In this document: positions 19,299 through 21,668 of the stretch, in pieces | Position numbering within the stretch: the stretch's first letter is position 1 | Layout of the letters: each line of letters begins with the position of its first letter | NCBI GenBank assembly: GCA_905397405.1 | Contig: CAJPVJ010000664.1 | Coordinates: 1 to 21,668 of the forward strand | Direction of reading: 5' to 3' | Source: Oppiella nova | Lineage: Eukaryota > Arthropoda > Arachnida > Sarcoptiformes > Oppiidae | DNA length: 21,668 bases | Translations under genes and position numbers: made by a program | Notes under the pieces: generated by a model | Databases searched by the model: none | Told to the model about the DNA's origin: nothing | What the model saw: only the letters and a program-made list of their open reading frames with translations

Positions 19299-19798
19299 TT
19301 AACCTATCATTGTGTTTAAACTCAACAGTCTAGCCATATCTAGCAGTTGTACTTTGGTTTGCTGATGAGATGGGTGTATATCGTAAATAGCATAGCATTT
19401 CACTAACATTTCTGTGTTGAGAAATATATCATCAGATTCAATATCAAAGACATGTGACAGATATGTTTGACATTCCTTAAATTGTACAATGTCAAATAAA
19501 TCTGTCACGTATGTTTCATCTGGAACAATATAACTCAAGTTTGGAACAATAGTAGCAGGTAGATTGCTAAGGGTTTTCATCAGATATTTTTACTGTTTAC
19601 TTCAATCCCAAACATATACTCTGGTGAATGTAGCAAGTCCAATTGCTCGCCAATTGATAAGCGATTAAATGCCTTTCGCATAATTTTGCCTGTTTCGTTT
19701 AGTATTTCCTGTTTAACAAAATAATATTCAGCCAGGCACAATGTAAATGTGGTTTGTGATAGTTTGTGATTGCTAGATAAATATTTAATAATGTTCAC
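19299..19798 (-). pseudogene. Orphan-family gene, degenerate tandem copy
   Basis: The minus strand from 19798 begins with NIIKYLSSNHKLSQTTFTLC, LAEYYFVKQEILNETGK and FNRLSIGEQLDLLHSPEYMF, nearly the same as the copy upstream, then meets stops at about 19582 where the other copy has Gly-Trp. The rest, read in another frame (19580-19299), retains only scattered similarity (DDIFLNTE) and contains an inverted copied segment at 19451-19511. There is no in-frame ATG at the start. It lacks about 17 residues' worth of sequence near MMRNDYYFTN. This is a broken duplicate of the gene at 19795-20412. Confidence 0.6.
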
Positions 19799-20412
19799 TT
19801 TGAACCCCTATCCAAACCATAAGCGAGTGAATTATCAGGCAAATTATATTTGACAATGATATGTTTGTAAAATAGTTCAAATCTTAACCTATCATTGTGT
19901 TTAAACTCCACAATATCGCCATATCTAAGCCTGGTACTCTCAATATGTTGGTTAGATGCGTGTATGAATAGCACTAACTTACCATTAGCTTTTCTGTCAG
20001 TGCTGAGAAATATATCAACGGAGTTAATATTAGATGAGGCGTATGTGACAGATTTATTTGACATTGCTAACTCTATATTATCTAAACCAAGTTTGAAACA
20101 ATAGTAACAACCATCGATTGAATGTTGCTTAAAACGGCTGCTCGATAAGAGTTTCCATCCGATATTTTTAATGTTTATTTCAATCGCAAACATATAATCT
20201 GGTGAATGTAGCGAGTTCAATTGTTGGCCAATTGATAAGCGATTAAATGCGTTTGTGAAATAATAATCATTTCGCATCATTTTGCCAGTTTTATTTAGTA
20301 TTTCTTGTTTAACAAAATAATATTTAGCCAGGCACAACGTAAATGTGGTTTGTGATAGTTTGTAATTGCTAGGTAGATATTTAATATTAGTAGTGGTTTC
20401 GTACGAAAAGTA
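19795..20412 (-). CDS. Orphan protein, weak FHA-like C-terminal fold (partial)
   Basis: Minus-strand frame open from 20412 to the stop at 19797-19795, about 205 codons. No ATG lies near the start (first internal Met-Met at MMRNDYYF), so the N-terminal exon or start has been lost or lies upstream. Visible blocks: NIKYLPSNYKLSQTTFTLCL, YYFVKQEILNKTGK, FNRLSIGQQLNSLHSPDYMF, GWKLLSSSRFKQHSIDGCYY, NKSVTYASSNINSVDIFLST, NGKLVLFIHAS, and TRLRYGDIVEFKHNDRLRFE. The last third, with a beta-strand pattern, VDIFL, an Asn before a Gly-Asp-Ile turn, and a closing strand, is reminiscent of FHA domains, but the key Gly-Arg and Ser-x-x-His are not there. A degenerate tandem copy follows immediately at 19798, and a fragment lies at 13264-13401. 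No signal peptide or membrane segment. Function unknown; it may itself be a pseudogene. Confidence 0.5.
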   Translation of the reverse strand, partial: YFSYETTTNIKYLPSNYKLSQTTFTLCLAKYYFVKQEILNKTGKMMRNDYYFTNAFNRLSIGQQLNSLHSPDYMFAIEINIKNIGWKLLSSSRFKQHSIDGCYYCFKLGLDNIELAMSNKSVTYASSNINSVDIFLSTDRKANGKLVLFIHASNQHIESTRLRYGDIVEFKHNDRLRFELFYKHIIVKYNLPDNSLAYGLDRGSK

Positions 20413-20589
20413 TTATTGGGTACGTATGGCACACACATAACACATAAGACATTATAGGAATTGTATTTTTATGTATTAAAAGTTTTTTAACTTTTTGAAA
20501 ACATTCATGTTTAAAGAAAAAAATAAGTTTTAAAAACACAATTCAAAAAATATTATTTAACTAATATAGATTACTTATTATTATTGTGA

Positions 20590-21030
20590 CCCTAATCTAG
20601 ATTTTTGAATTTGTTTTTGAGTAGAGACAATATTTTCAATATTTTATATTATGTGTTATTTCAAATAACATATTTATATAGTAAAAACTAATTTTATATA
20701 TTAATAGGATTTAATTTATTCTATCATAAATATTTGTTTAATTTCATGTTTATTTTATTTAGATTTAAAATCGATTTTTATATTTGGAATATATTTTATT
20801 ATAATATAGTTTTATTGTATTCTGTAGTAACTAATAGTTACTACTATAAATATATAAAATAACAAAATAGCTATGGTTTAAATTAGAACGTTATTGATTA
20901 TTAGATGCATATTTACAATATTACAAAACATATTAATTATTTTTTTCGATTAAAAATATTTTTATTTTACTTCTTAGTCCTACTTATAAGTTTAATTATC
21001 CAGGTATTTGTATATTATTTTCATAATGAA
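20590..21030. repeat. Receptor 5' flank, copy 2 of a direct repeat
   Basis: Diverged copy of 18770-19230. It stops at its left end just where the receptor's coding sequence would begin, so the flank was copied without the adjoining gene, or the gene part was lost. Confidence 0.6.
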
Positions 21031-21094
21031 CATCAAATCATAAAGTGCTATACTTTACCCAAACATGAATAAAATAACTATCATCTCGTTTACC

Positions 21095-21180
21095 CTCCTA
21101 TTGTGATACATATGCCCCTAAATGTTACGCTAAGGCAACGATGAATCCATAGATTCTATGGCATAGAAATATTCTGATAA
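21095..21180 (-). pseudogene. Gustatory-receptor exon 1 relic
   Basis: TGTGATACATATGCC at about 21102 and the following 80 bases match 18660-18745 of the receptor's first exon (the IRIFVWIYR to GICITKEG region), but frameshifts and in-frame stops interrupt every frame. The piece lies about 65 bases beyond the duplicated 5' flank, so it is a separate fragment and not simply the neighbour of that flank. Confidence 0.55.
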
Positions 21181-21398
21181 AAGGTGTCCCAGAATTGCAT
21201 TTTGTTTTATTATACATATTATAAAGTTAGGTATATTTCAATATTATTTATTGGCTTTCTCAGTTTAATATACTGTTATACGTCGATAGTTAGTTGTTTT
21301 GTAAAATTTTATAGGTCAATAATAAACTTTAGTAAATATTTACATAAAATGTACGCTACTTATATAATTAAAATGCTTTATATTAATATTTTTATATT

Positions 21399-21646
21399 TT
21401 AATCAAAAGGAAAACAATTTAACGTAATGTTTACTAAATAAATAATGTCACATTTAAATATGATGATTAATATTGTGACGGATCTTAATTGTTGAGTCCA
21501 AGTTGTTGGGGTGGAGTGATCGAGTAGTTTCGAGAATTGTATATTCTTTGCGTTGATTGAGGTCTCAGATGCGTTTAGCCGTTGCGATGAGTTTAGACTC
21601 GAACTGTACGAACCATCAAAAACAGTAGTATAACTATTATCGGAGG
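21399..21646 (-). CDS. Possible terminal exon of a gene off the right edge
   Basis: The minus strand from 21646 follows a TTATTAG acceptor-like end and stays open for about 82 codons to TAA at 21401-21399. The first 55 codons are Ser/Thr/Asn-rich (DNSYTTVFDGSYSSSLNSSQ, then LLDHSTPTTWTQQL) and clearly less AT-rich than the surroundings. The end becomes Ile/Leu/Phe-rich and AT-rich, so the real exon may finish earlier, near 21480. No domain was recognised. The evidence is composition and open frame only. Confidence 0.28.
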
Positions 21647-21668
21647 CTAATAACAGTTAATACTGTCG

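Noticed and set aside
21184-21402. 72-codon plus-strand frame
   Set aside because: Tyr/Ile/Phe-rich chance frame next to the receptor relic; no motif.

Overview
This is a very AT-rich eukaryotic window, visibly around three quarters A+T, with short spliced introns, TATA-box promoters and AATAAA signals. The gene content suggests an arthropod, and a chelicerate such as a mite fits best: a seven-helix gustatory receptor, a cluster of decayed DEG/ENaC sodium channels, a single-domain TIMP-like inhibitor, several small secreted orphan proteins and a Penelope-like retroelement. No rRNA, tRNA or CRISPR was recognised. The lineage is an inference from gene families, not from a marker gene.

Layout. 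1-273: GC-richer edge, possibly an exon of a neighbouring gene. 978-1433: TIMP/NTR-like secreted protein. 1805-4277: two related three-exon genes for secreted, mostly helical proteins of unknown family. Splicing was read by eye, and the exons join in frame. 4591-4907: an imperfect inverted-repeat pair. 5440-12170: a tandem segmental duplication. Each unit carries a TATA promoter, a two-exon secreted-protein gene (5729-6328 and 9476-10117), and a long downstream tract of repeat blocks and small hairpins. Unit 2 received a 453-bp 5'-truncated Penelope-like insertion with a 17-bp target duplication; unit 1 preserves the equivalent unfilled site. A third partial repeat tract runs to about 13220.

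13264-13401: fragment of an orphan family that reappears as a tandem pair at 19299-20412 on the minus strand. 14298-16808: two head-to-tail DEG/ENaC pseudogenes, the first broken by a frameshift, stops and a 245-bp insertion that looks like a two-step template switch. 17501-18758 (minus): an apparently intact 361-residue gustatory receptor in three exons. 18770-21180: duplicated receptor 5' flank and a small receptor relic. 21399-21646 (minus): possible exon of a gene that runs off the right edge.

The genes do not form one pathway. The window reads as an accessory region of fast-evolving secreted proteins and chemosensory or channel families, shaped by tandem duplication, inverted copying and pseudogenisation. 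The least expected structure is a family of five hairpins of about 65-80 nt (near 7.7, 8.5, 10.6, 11.9 and 13.0 kb), whose arms differ between copies while largely keeping their pairing.
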